From: CAVONV01 sp963697355
GTDB lineage: Bacteria; Acidobacteriota; Vicinamibacteria; Marinacidobacterales; DATDRI01
Direction of reading: 5' to 3'
NCBI GenBank assembly: GCA_963697355.1
Contig: CAVONV010000021.1
Coordinates: 620,001 to 684,000 of the forward strand
DNA length: 64,000 nt
Each line of letters opens with the position of its first letter. Position 1 is the first letter of the stretch. Below the pieces are notes generated by a model. The model worked only from the letters and a program-made list of their open reading frames with translations, searched no databases and was not told where the DNA came from. A program made the position numbers and the translations under genes. Below are positions 43,403 through 51,592 of the stretch, one piece after another.

Positions 43403-46039
43403 ATGCGACTCAGACCTCAATGGCTCGTTGTTGGCGTTTTGTCTATTATTTTGTCCCCTTTGAGCTCAGCAGCTCTCGCTAGTCAGCCGTCGGATGAAGA
43501 TTCCGGGAGTACTGCCATAGATCGGTGGCTGGTTCTTGGTCCGGTTCTTCACCCCCTGCCGGTATTCCATGAAGCAAAGAGAGGTGGATTCGACCTTGGA
43601 AAACTCTTGGAGGAGCAGCAGCTGCCGGTCTCGGTGATGCCTTTGAAGAACGCCACGAAAGTGACTTGGTTCTCCGACGATCCGCAAGTTTGGACCGCAA
43701 TGGAAGCGGCCGGAACGGGTGCTTTGGTGCTTCAAGTACCGGATGGTGTTGGAGAGGGACGACCCGCCACGGCTTGGTTGGCTGCCTACATCACGACCAA
43801 GCGCTGGCAATCACTGGAGCTCGAGCTCACAGGCGGTCATCCACGGAAGGCCTGGCTAGACGGCGCAGCTATCGTCAAAGACGGACTCGCGGGCAATGCG
43901 GATAACAAGGCCAAAGAGACCGTCAAGCTCGTTCCCGGAAAGCACCTTCTCATGGTTCAAACGATCTTCGATTCGTCCCGCGAGGAGGATTGGAATGTGG
44001 GTGTGACGCTGTCGAGTAAAGACGGAGTCCCCGAGCTCAGTAGCTCCCTCGACGGGGAACGCAATGTCGAGCTCCGAGACATCATCGATGCCCCAAGGAT
44101 CTCCTCGCTGGCTTTGTCGCCGGACGGCAAACACGTGGCAACGACGGTTAGTCGGATCGTTCCAGGGACCGACGACCGGGAATCTTGGGTCGAGATCCAT
44201 CAGATGTCAGACGGCACCTTGAGTGATTCCCGGCGGGGAGGAGACCAGCCGAGGCAAATCGCCTGGAGTCCGGATGGTCGGTACGTTTCTTATGTCGCCG
44301 ATGCTCCCGGTGAGTCGACGAATGGAAAGCCCTCCACGCTCTTCCTGCTCGACCGCGAACGCCATTCCACGGTGCCGCTCGTGGAAAGCGTGGACCGGCT
44401 GGCCGGCTACCGATGGTCTCCTACGAGCCGGGCGGTTGTCTATTGGACTACCGTGAAAGGTAAGGAGTTCAAGGACGGCGTCAAACGCGTGGAAGGCTTG
44501 ATGGATCGTTGGTCCACACATCGCGACAAGGATTTCCTGCACCTGGCGACCGTACCGGGAGGCGTGCGGCGCCAGCTAACAGCGGGTGCGCTGACGACCT
44601 CGGCGACAGGATTCTCGCCGGACGGAGCTCGTCTCCTTTTCACTCGTGAAGTGGAGCACCTGTCCGAAAGGCCTTACTCGAAGACGGAGCTTTGGGAAAT
44701 GGACCTGAGGAGCGTAAGAGCCAGCAAGCTAAAAGATTTTGCCTGGCTCGGAGATGCCTCCTATTCCCCGGATGGAAAAACACTGCTGATCTCCACCCAC
44801 GCTGAAGCCTTCGGTAGTGACGGCGTCAATGTCCCCGAGGGCTCGATCCCCAACAGTTACGACATCCAACTCTTCGTGTGGCGTCCGTCGACAGACGAGG
44901 TCGAGGCTTTGACGCGCCAATTCGATCCAGCGGTCTCGAACGCCGTCTGGTCACGCGCTGACGGTCACATCTATGTGACGGCCCAAGACCGTGACTATCA
45001 GCGGTTGTACCGCTACGACGTGAACCAGAGGGCCTTCACTCCAATCGACACCGGCTTTGATGTGTTCTCCTCGTTCGATGTGGCGAGGGACGCTAGTGTC
45101 GGCGTCGGCTTGGGCGAGTCCCCATGGGTTCCGCAGAGCCTTGTCGCTGTCGACTTGGCCGGTTCGACCGCAAAGGGGTTGTCCCATCCGGCGGACCCGT
45201 GGTTCGCTTCGGTCGGGAGCGGCTCAATGGAGTCCTGGATCGTCGAGCTATCGAATGGTGAGAGACTCGACGGACGTGTGTACCTTCCTCCGGGATTCGA
45301 CGCTCAAAAAAAATACCCGATGATTGTCTACTACTACGGTGGAACCTCTCCGGTGGACCGGACCTTCGGAGGTCGGTATCCAAAGGAATGGTGGGCAGCC
45401 AGCGGCTACGTCGTCTATGTGCTCCAGCCCTCGGGCGCAACGGGATTCGGTCAGGCCTTCTCGGCGAGGCACGTCAACGATTGGGGTAAGACGAGTTCGC
45501 AGGAGATTATCGAGGGCACCAAGAAGTTTTTGGATGCCCATCCATATGTGGACCCCGGGCGCGTGGGTTGTATTGGTGCCTCCTACGGTGGTTTCATGAC
45601 CATGCTTCTCACGACGAGCACCGACGTTTTTTCGGCGGCAGTGGCTCACGCGGGGATTTCGTCGCTCTCCTCCTATTGGGGTGAAGGTTACTGGGGTTAC
45701 TCGTATAGTTCCGTGGCGACAGCGAACTCCTTCCCGTGGAATCGGAAAGACGTCTATGTCGACCAGAGTCCCTTGTTCCGTGCCGACCAGGCCCGTTTCC
45801 CCATACTGTTGACCCATGGGACGGCGGATACCAATGTGCCGGTCGGGGAAAGCGACGCGTTTTTCGTTGCACTCAAGCTGCTCGGAAAACAAGTGGAGTA
45901 CGTCCAAGTGGAGGGAGAAAACCATCACATACTGACTCACGACAAGCGAGTCCTGTGGTCGAGAACGATCATCGCGTGGTTCGATCGCTGGCTCAAGGAC
46001 GAACCGCAGTGGTGGAACGACCTTTATCCAGCAAGTTAA
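43403..46039 (+). CDS. Secreted S9 family prolyl oligopeptidase/DPP-like peptidase
   Basis: 878 residues from ATG 43403 (AAGGAG upstream), with signal peptide WLVVGVLSIILSPLSSAALA. The first about 600 residues form a beta-propeller-like part with TolB/WD40-type repeats (SLALSPDGKHVATTV, AWSPDGRYVSYVADA, FSPDGARLLFTREV, YSPDGKTLLIST). The C-terminal hydrolase has the nucleophile in GCIGASYGGFMTMLL, the Asp in THGTADTNVPVGES and the His in EGENHHILTHDKR. It would trim peptides, probably in the periplasm. No clear operon partner. Confidence 0.92.
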   Translation: MRLRPQWLVVGVLSIILSPLSSAALASQPSDEDSGSTAIDRWLVLGPVLHPLPVFHEAKRGGFDLGKLLEEQQLPVSVMPLKNATKVTWFSDDPQVWTAMEAAGTGALVLQVPDGVGEGRPATAWLAAYITTKRWQSLELELTGGHPRKAWLDGAAIVKDGLAGNADNKAKETVKLVPGKHLLMVQTIFDSSREEDWNVGVTLSSKDGVPELSSSLDGERNVELRDIIDAPRISSLALSPDGKHVATTVSRIVPGTDDRESWVEIHQMSDGTLSDSRRGGDQPRQIAWSPDGRYVSYVADAPGESTNGKPSTLFLLDRERHSTVPLVESVDRLAGYRWSPTSRAVVYWTTVKGKEFKDGVKRVEGLMDRWSTHRDKDFLHLATVPGGVRRQLTAGALTTSATGFSPDGARLLFTREVEHLSERPYSKTELWEMDLRSVRASKLKDFAWLGDASYSPDGKTLLISTHAEAFGSDGVNVPEGSIPNSYDIQLFVWRPSTDEVEALTRQFDPAVSNAVWSRADGHIYVTAQDRDYQRLYRYDVNQRAFTPIDTGFDVFSSFDVARDASVGVGLGESPWVPQSLVAVDLAGSTAKGLSHPADPWFASVGSGSMESWIVELSNGERLDGRVYLPPGFDAQKKYPMIVYYYGGTSPVDRTFGGRYPKEWWAASGYVVYVLQPSGATGFGQAFSARHVNDWGKTSSQEIIEGTKKFLDAHPYVDPGRVGCIGASYGGFMTMLLTTSTDVFSAAVAHAGISSLSSYWGEGYWGYSYSSVATANSFPWNRKDVYVDQSPLFRADQARFPILLTHGTADTNVPVGESDAFFVALKLLGKQVEYVQVEGENHHILTHDKRVLWSRTIIAWFDRWLKDEPQWWNDLYPAS

Positions 46040-46054
46040 CAAGAACAGAAAAGA

Positions 46055-46293
46055 GGGGACAGTCTTCGATGAACCACGGGTTCACCCGACACCAAGAAGA
46101 TGCCGAAGAAGAAGCGACAAACCGATTCTGTTATCGACCAAGGCGAGAGATTTCTCCCGAGCCCGATTTGCCCCGATCTGCGACCATAAACCCGCGTAGA
46201 CGATTCGGGCAGGGGCGCGGGCAGGGGCAGGGGACAATCAATCCATCCGGAGATTCATCCGAAACCATGAAGATGATGAATCTTCATATCCCC
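46055..46293. repeat. Dispersed 240-bp repeat, copy 3
   Basis: Begins GGGGACAGTCTTCGATGAAC shortly after the S9 peptidase stop and ends at ATCTTCATATCCCC followed by a run of T. The GGGGAC start and the ATATCCCC end are partly inverted. It is between two genes on the plus strand. Confidence 0.85.
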
Positions 46294-46343
46294 TTTTTTT
46301 CCGCATTCCATCAAGCTAGTCTGGCGAGAAGGTGGTTTTGAAG

Positions 46344-47282
46344 ATGAACGCACGATGGCTCTCTGGTTTTGGCTTGATGGTATGGGTGGTTCTCGTCCTC
46401 GAGACGCCAGCGCTTGCGCAGGGGAGGGCTGATGCAAAGGAAGAGTCTTTCGCCATCCGCACGCTTGCCGTCTCGGTGGTGGACAGCGAGGGTCGCCTCG
46501 TCGCCGGTCTCGGCCAAGACGACTTCGAGCTCGTCGAGCGCGGCGTCGAGCGAGACATCGTCGAAGTGACCGAGGAGAAGAAGAGCCTGGAGATCTTGTT
46601 GCTCGTGGATACGAGTGTCGCTTTCATGAACCATATCCAACCTTTGCGAAGGGCGTTGGATTCGTTCGTCCGTGCTACCGCTGGGGAAAACACCATCACT
46701 CTTTACGAGTTCGGAACGAGGCCTCGCCAAGTGGCTGAGCCCACCGGTGACGCGGCCACCCTTGCCGGTGCCGTCAAGCAACTGTATCCTCGGCAAGAGG
46801 CGGCGTACCTACTGGATGCCATTGCCGAAACCGGAGAGGAGCTCGCGGAGGCGGAACGTGAGGAAGGGAATCCGGTGCACGTTGTCATCCTCACTGCGAT
46901 GGGCCCCGAGCTTTCGAGCGTACACTACACTCAGGCTCGAGACATCGGCATCGAGTCCCGGGCCGTTTATCATGTTGTGATCTACGAGAACCGCGGAGCC
47001 GAAGGTGAAGCCAGGCGGCAATCCGAGGTCAACGATACGCTCGATCACTTGACGAAGGAGACGGGCGGTACATTGATTCGAGTCTTGGCTTCGACTGGGA
47101 TCGAGTCAGGTCTCGCGAAGATCGCGGACGAGCTTCGGCCTCGCTATCTCCTCTCGTTTTTGACGGAGATTGAGCCGGAAACCGACCCGAAGGAACTATC
47201 GGTCAGCGTCCCTGGCCAAGATGCTCGAGTGGAGATTCTCCGCCTCCTCCCAGACGAAAAAATCGTACCCGCAACCCAATAG
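46344..47282 (+). CDS. Exported VWFA-related domain protein
   Basis: 312 residues with a signal peptide (MVWVVLVLETPALAQGR). After a short strand-rich lead (FAIRTLAVSVVDSEGRLVAG, LGQDDFELVERGVERDIVEV) comes a von Willebrand A fold whose metal site starts LEILLLVDTSVAF; the usual DxSxS is changed to DTSVA, so metal binding may be lost. The C-terminal DELRPRYLLSFLTEIEPETD matches the family's RYLLSY block. This VWFA-related family is expanded in Acidobacteria. The function is unknown. A broken relative sits at 25431-25919. Confidence 0.82.
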   Translation: MNARWLSGFGLMVWVVLVLETPALAQGRADAKEESFAIRTLAVSVVDSEGRLVAGLGQDDFELVERGVERDIVEVTEEKKSLEILLLVDTSVAFMNHIQPLRRALDSFVRATAGENTITLYEFGTRPRQVAEPTGDAATLAGAVKQLYPRQEAAYLLDAIAETGEELAEAEREEGNPVHVVILTAMGPELSSVHYTQARDIGIESRAVYHVVIYENRGAEGEARRQSEVNDTLDHLTKETGGTLIRVLASTGIESGLAKIADELRPRYLLSFLTEIEPETDPKELSVSVPGQDARVEILRLLPDEKIVPATQ

Positions 47283-47467
47283 CCAGTAACTCCTCTTGGC
47301 TCTTCGAATTAGGGCGATTGCATCAAAAATAATAAGCTCGATACCTCATGACAATTCCCGCTCTCTGTGGGAGAAATGTCCCAATATTCCAACGCATTGA
47401 GTGTAGAAAATCTCAACGCTCATATCTAAACTCTTAATCTTCTTAACTTAATAGATTCGATTAAAGT

Positions 47468-47483
47468 TGGCATTCAGATTGCT
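47468..47483 (+). promoter_or_regulatory. Sigma-54 promoter before the first decahaem gene
   Basis: TGGCATTCAGATTGCT matches the -24/-12 consensus TGGCAY-N5-TTGCW, with GG and GC separated by exactly ten bases. It is 90 bp before the cytochrome start. A TTGAG-N10-CTCAA inverted repeat at about 47395-47414 upstream could be an activator site but does not match the repeats at 61.8 kb. Confidence 0.75.
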
Positions 47484-47573
47484 CATTCGCCACCGAGCAT
47501 TTCTAGCTCGAAAAGTGCCCTTGTGTGCGGCATCCAAGGAAATGTTTCGAGCATTGAGGAAAGGCAGGTGGCT

Positions 47574-48584
47574 ATGCGAAGGTCCTTGAGCACCATCTTC
47601 GCTGTGATATTCAGTGGTCTGCTGATGGTCACGGCGCTGGGAGCGAGCTCGGCTCCTCCCGAGGAGCAAGGATCCACAAAGGAATATGTGGGTTCGGACA
47701 CTTGTGCTGAGTGTCATGAACAGGTGGACTACACCGTCCACGCCCGTCTGGAGGAATTCGAGCGCTGGGGGCGAGGCCAGGGCTGCGAAAGCTGCCATGG
47801 TCCGGGCAGTCTCCATATCGAGACGACGGAACCTTCTGATATTGGTTCGTTCGCGGAGCTTTCCGTGGAGGATGCGACGGAGCTTTGCACGAGCTGCCAT
47901 CAGCAGGATCAAGCCATGCACTGGGCGGGAAATGACCATGCCATGAACGGTCTCACTTGCGTGGACTGTCACAAGATCCACCAGACCCGCGACACGGTGC
48001 AGATTCTCCAGCGAAATCGGTTGGCTGGTTTTCATCAAGACGCACAACCGACGCGGGGTCTACTCAAGGCGCCCGAGGCGAAGCTGTGTTTCGAATGCCA
48101 CCAGAATGTGGAACCCCAGATGCAGTACCCCTCACACCATCCGGTGAGAGAGGGTTTCATGAGCTGTAGCAGTTGTCACCAAGTGCATGGGACCACTCAA
48201 GGTCTCGTCCGCACCGACGAGAGGCTCAATGACCTCTGCTATGAGTGCCACACGCAACATCAAGGACCATTTATCTTCGAGCATGCGCCCGTCGAGGAAG
48301 ACTGTTCAATCTGTCATGATCCTCATGGCTCGGTGGCCAATAACCTTCTCCGGCAAAATGAGCCCTTCCTTTGCTTGCAGTGCCACGAGACGCATTTCCA
48401 CACCGCACGTGTTGCCCAGGATGGTCCCCACGTTCTCCCCTCGGGATCGGCGACCAACCCCAACGGCAATTTGAGTTTCATCGCGGCCTATGGCAGCAAG
48501 TGCAGTCAATGTCACATCCAAATCCACGGTTCCGACTTGCCGTCTCAGGCTATCTCCGGGCGCGGCGGGGCTTTTACACGCTAG
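47574..48584 (+). CDS. Decahaem c-type cytochrome (DmsE/MtrA-like)
   Basis: 336 residues from ATG 47574 (AGGCAGGTGG upstream) with signal peptide LSTIFAVIFSGLLMVTALGA. There are ten CxxCH haem motifs: CAECH, CESCH, CTSCH, CVDCH, CFECH, CSSCH, CYECH, CSICH, CLQCH, CSQCH. The spacing and the ending IAAYGSKCSQCHIQIHGSDL are those of the periplasmic decahaem cytochromes that fill an outer-membrane MtrB/PioB porin and carry electrons across the membrane. The porin gene starts 10 bp downstream, so the pair forms one conduit. Likely controlled by the sigma-54 promoter upstream. Confidence 0.93.
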   Translation: MRRSLSTIFAVIFSGLLMVTALGASSAPPEEQGSTKEYVGSDTCAECHEQVDYTVHARLEEFERWGRGQGCESCHGPGSLHIETTEPSDIGSFAELSVEDATELCTSCHQQDQAMHWAGNDHAMNGLTCVDCHKIHQTRDTVQILQRNRLAGFHQDAQPTRGLLKAPEAKLCFECHQNVEPQMQYPSHHPVREGFMSCSSCHQVHGTTQGLVRTDERLNDLCYECHTQHQGPFIFEHAPVEEDCSICHDPHGSVANNLLRQNEPFLCLQCHETHFHTARVAQDGPHVLPSGSATNPNGNLSFIAAYGSKCSQCHIQIHGSDLPSQAISGRGGAFTR

Positions 48585-48594
48585 GGGGTGAACG

Positions 48595-50835
48595 ATGAAG
48601 AAACAACGATGGTTCGTTCTGCTGTTCGTCCTGGCGTTTGGGACCGGCAGGGCACTCGCTGACGAGCTGGCGGAAGAAGAAAAAGCTAAGAGCGAAAAAG
48701 ACGAATCGGTTGCCGCGGTCACCGAGGAAGAAGAGGAAGCACCCCCCCAAGGAGAAGCGGCCACATCGGAAACGAAATTCCAGGGTGGGATCTTCGTCGG
48801 AGGCGGCGGCAACGCAATCGATGGAAGCCTTCAGAGAGTGGCGGAGTATACGATCGTCAAAGATGGCCAAGCTGCAGTCAAGGCACTCGTCTGGGGTGGC
48901 TCGGATAAGATCCGGCTCGATTACTACGGCGATATCCGAGGCGACTCACAAGATATGAGACACCGGTTTGATCTGGATGCCGCTCGGTACGTGAAGTTCC
49001 GCTTTGACGCCGACCGAGTGCCGCACCGGCTGGACCATGATCCTCTGACGAACTTGGATGCTGGCATCAGCACCTTCATCGTCCGGAACACCGACTATAA
49101 TCCGGATGACGTCTACTTCATTGGCAGGGACTTCATAGACTTCAAGACCGAGATCGTCCCCAACTGGGAGCACATCCGATTCCTCCTCGCCTATACCCAC
49201 GACGCGCGCGACGGTTCGAAGCAGGCCATCACCGGTAGCAAGTGTGCGAACTGTCATCAGGTTTCGGTGACCCGGGAAGTCGATCGCAGGCGTCGCGATT
49301 TGCGGGCCGGTGCTAAGCTGACATTCAGCGGATTCACGTTTGACTACCAGTACCTCGATCGGAAGTTCGAAGAGAACGGTGCCACACCGATCAATACCTA
49401 TGACCAAGCCGTTCACCCTGCCTCGCTTGCCGATGTGTTCGGGAATAGGGTCCAATTCGATCAAGACAATGGTCCTTTGCCGTTCGATCTGGTTCCCAAC
49501 AACAAAAAGAAGAGCCATATCGCACGAGCTCAGTTCAACGTTCCCAAGAAAGTCAGTGTCCAGGGAAAGTTCGTCGCGAGTGACGTCACGAACTTGAACT
49601 CGATGATTTCTGCGGATTCGAAGGCCTATACGGGACGTGTCGTGGTTCCTTTCGCCGGCAAAGCGGTTCTCAAAGCCGACGTCCGCCATATGAACATCGA
49701 CTCGGACAGCATCTTCGTCGAGATCAATGAACCGGTGGCCAACGGGGGACCTTTAGCGGGTAAAACCTACGCCGAGGCTTATCCCAGCTTTGGTGAAGCG
49801 AGCTTTCTGAGAGAGTCCGTTCGTTCCCGTAGCCCGACCGACATATCGGTGGATTTCACCTACCGACCGGCAAAGCGCACCACATTGCTGGTAGGCTATG
49901 ATTACAAGAGAGTCAATCGTGATGTCTTCGAGGTCGAAAGAACGACATCGAATGGCATCGAAGTCGGCGTCCGATCGCGCCTCAAGAATGGGCTCCGGCT
50001 GCGGGGTCGGGTCAAATCGGCTTGGATCGACGATCCCTTCGCCTACGTGCACGCTGCGATACCCGATGTCGTGCAACCAGGGCCGAGCCCCGGGGCAGTG
50101 CCGTTCTTCGGGCTCCAGTACTTCGAGATGTACGACGCGCGACTTGCCACCCTCTCCGCTTTGCCGAGTCGCACCAATGCGGTCGAAGGCTCGGCAACCT
50201 ATTCCCCTACAGGAAAGTTCAGTCTGACGGGTCACTATCGGTATAGGGGTGCGTCGAACAACGAGCTCAACTTCTCGGAATGGGACAGAAGCGTGCATAC
50301 TCCCGGCGTGGAAGCCTGGTTCGCGCCGAGTCCGAAATGGAGCTTGGCTGCTGGGTACAACTACCAAAAGGAGAAGACCAAAACGCTCTTTTCCATTCTC
50401 GACTTCAGCGGGTGAGCGGGCGGAATCACTGGGGGCCAGTTTGGCTCCGCGACGGACGAAGCCCTTTACGGTACCAATAACCACACAGCCTGGTTCAACT
50501 TGCAGTTCTTTCCCGCTCCCAAGGCGGAGCTGTTCTTCAATACCCTTTACTACCAGGGTGACGGGATTATCACGGAGCTCAGCCTGACTCCGAGTGCGGG
50601 ACCCGGACAGGGAGCCGGACTCGATTTCGGATTACTTTCCGACAACTTGGCTCAGTTCTCCAACTTGGATGTTCAACGGTATGTCGTCGGGTTTGGGTTG
50701 AACTACAGTTTCACCGAGGCATTTCTGCTGTCGGCCCTGGTTGAGTACAACCGGTACGACGACAACGACCCCTACCTCTACAATGCATCTGGCCGATACA
50801 CCCGGATTGGTGCAGGGATCAACTGGTTGTTTTAA
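48595..50835 (+). CDS. MtrB/PioB-like outer-membrane porin, interrupted by an in-frame TGA
   Basis: A signal peptide (WFVLLFVLAFGTGRALADEL) and an acidic linker precede a large beta-barrel with alternating strands (RHRFDLDAARYVKFRFDADR). The frame has a TGA at 50413-50415 after FSILDFSG, then continues without shift for another 140 codons of clear barrel strands (WFNLQFFPAPKAELFFNTLY, YVVGFGLNYSFTEAFLLSAL) and ends with the outer-membrane signature GAGINWLF. Intact, it would be 746 residues, normal for the family. One CANCH motif (CxxCH) lies near residue 218. The barrel would house the decahaem cytochrome encoded just before it. The TGA may be a nonsense change or a base error. Confidence 0.85.
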
Positions 50836-51050
50836 GAGGGAGCTAGTGAAGGTAGACGATTAATCCATGTGTATATAGAAATGAATCTAATTGACATGAG
50901 GAACCTTTTTTCGTCGCTGGCCTATAATAGAGTGGAAGGGACCGTTTTGCGGTCAATTCTGCTAGAATAGGAAGCTTTGGCAAGTTGAGTCTCAGCACGA
51001 GAGCTTAAGATTCATTTGCCCAGACCATTTGTATAACGGAGGTGTTACGT

Positions 51051-51395
51051 ATGAAAAGGGCAATCGCTGTAATGTCATTGGCAACATTTATGCTGGTTGT
51101 TGGATTGGCGTCGGTCGCAGTCGCACAAGCAGCGGACGGCAAGGCGCTCTTCGAGGAGAAGAAGTGCAATCTATGTCACTCCATTGAGTCCCAAGGCGTC
51201 GTCAAGAAATCCGAAAAGATGAAGGGTGCGGAGCTCTCGAACATAGGTGCGAGCATCGAGAGCGCCGATTGGTTGAAGACTTTTCTCACCCAGGAAACGA
51301 TGAAGGATGGTGAGAAGCACAAGAAGAAGTGGACGGGCACCGACGAGGAGCTGGATACGATCGTCAACTGGATCATGACGCTGAAGACTTCGTAA
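51051..51395 (+). CDS. Small monohaem c-type cytochrome
   Basis: 114 residues from ATG 51051 (CGGAGGTG upstream), with signal peptide VMSLATFMLVVGLASVAVAQ. A single CNLCH haem site at residues 39-43 follows GKALFEEKK, as in class I cytochromes. Methionines in KMKGAEL and ETMKDGEK are candidates for the distal ligand. It should be a soluble periplasmic shuttle between inner-membrane oxidases and the outer-membrane conduit. A perfect TATAAT at 50922 lies about 130 bp upstream but has no good -35. Confidence 0.88.
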   Translation: MKRAIAVMSLATFMLVVGLASVAVAQAADGKALFEEKKCNLCHSIESQGVVKKSEKMKGAELSNIGASIESADWLKTFLTQETMKDGEKHKKKWTGTDEELDTIVNWIMTLKTS

Positions 51396-51426
51396 GCCTC
51401 TCTGATGCCTTTCGATTTTCGGGCGT

Positions 51427-51459
51427 GTCTGGCGCGACGGCTTTGGCCGGGCGCCAGAC
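51427..51459 (+). terminator. Hairpin after the monohaem cytochrome gene
   Basis: GTCTGGCGC (51427-51435) pairs perfectly with GCGCCAGAC (51451-51459), a 9-bp GC-rich stem with a 15-base loop, 32 bp behind the stop. There is no long T-run, so the termination role is probable rather than certain. Confidence 0.55.
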
Positions 51460-51511
51460 CGTCGCCCATCTTCCCATTCTCTTTGGTCGGACGAATCCCG
51501 ATCTCCGATAT

Positions 51512-51537
51512 CTATCTACCATGTGAATGATAGATAG
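51512..51537. promoter_or_regulatory. Inverted repeat CTATCTA-N12-TAGATAG
   Basis: Perfect 7-bp arms at 51512-51518 and 51531-51537, 56 bp before the start of the 11-haem cytochrome. The placement suits a regulator site or leader hairpin. No known consensus recognised. Confidence 0.4.
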
Positions 51538-51592
51538 GTCACGTGCGGGAAGCAGCAGAAGTTGTCATAACTAAAGAACAGGATCAGATTGC

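Noticed and set aside
50413..50450. TGA in the MtrB-like gene as a selenocysteine codon
   Set aside because: No convincing SECIS-like stem with apical loop directly follows, and no selenoprotein is known in this porin family.
50890..50930. TTGACA and TATAAT upstream of the monohaem cytochrome as one promoter
   Set aside because: The two boxes are 26 bases apart, too far for sigma-70; the -10 alone may be used with a weaker -35.
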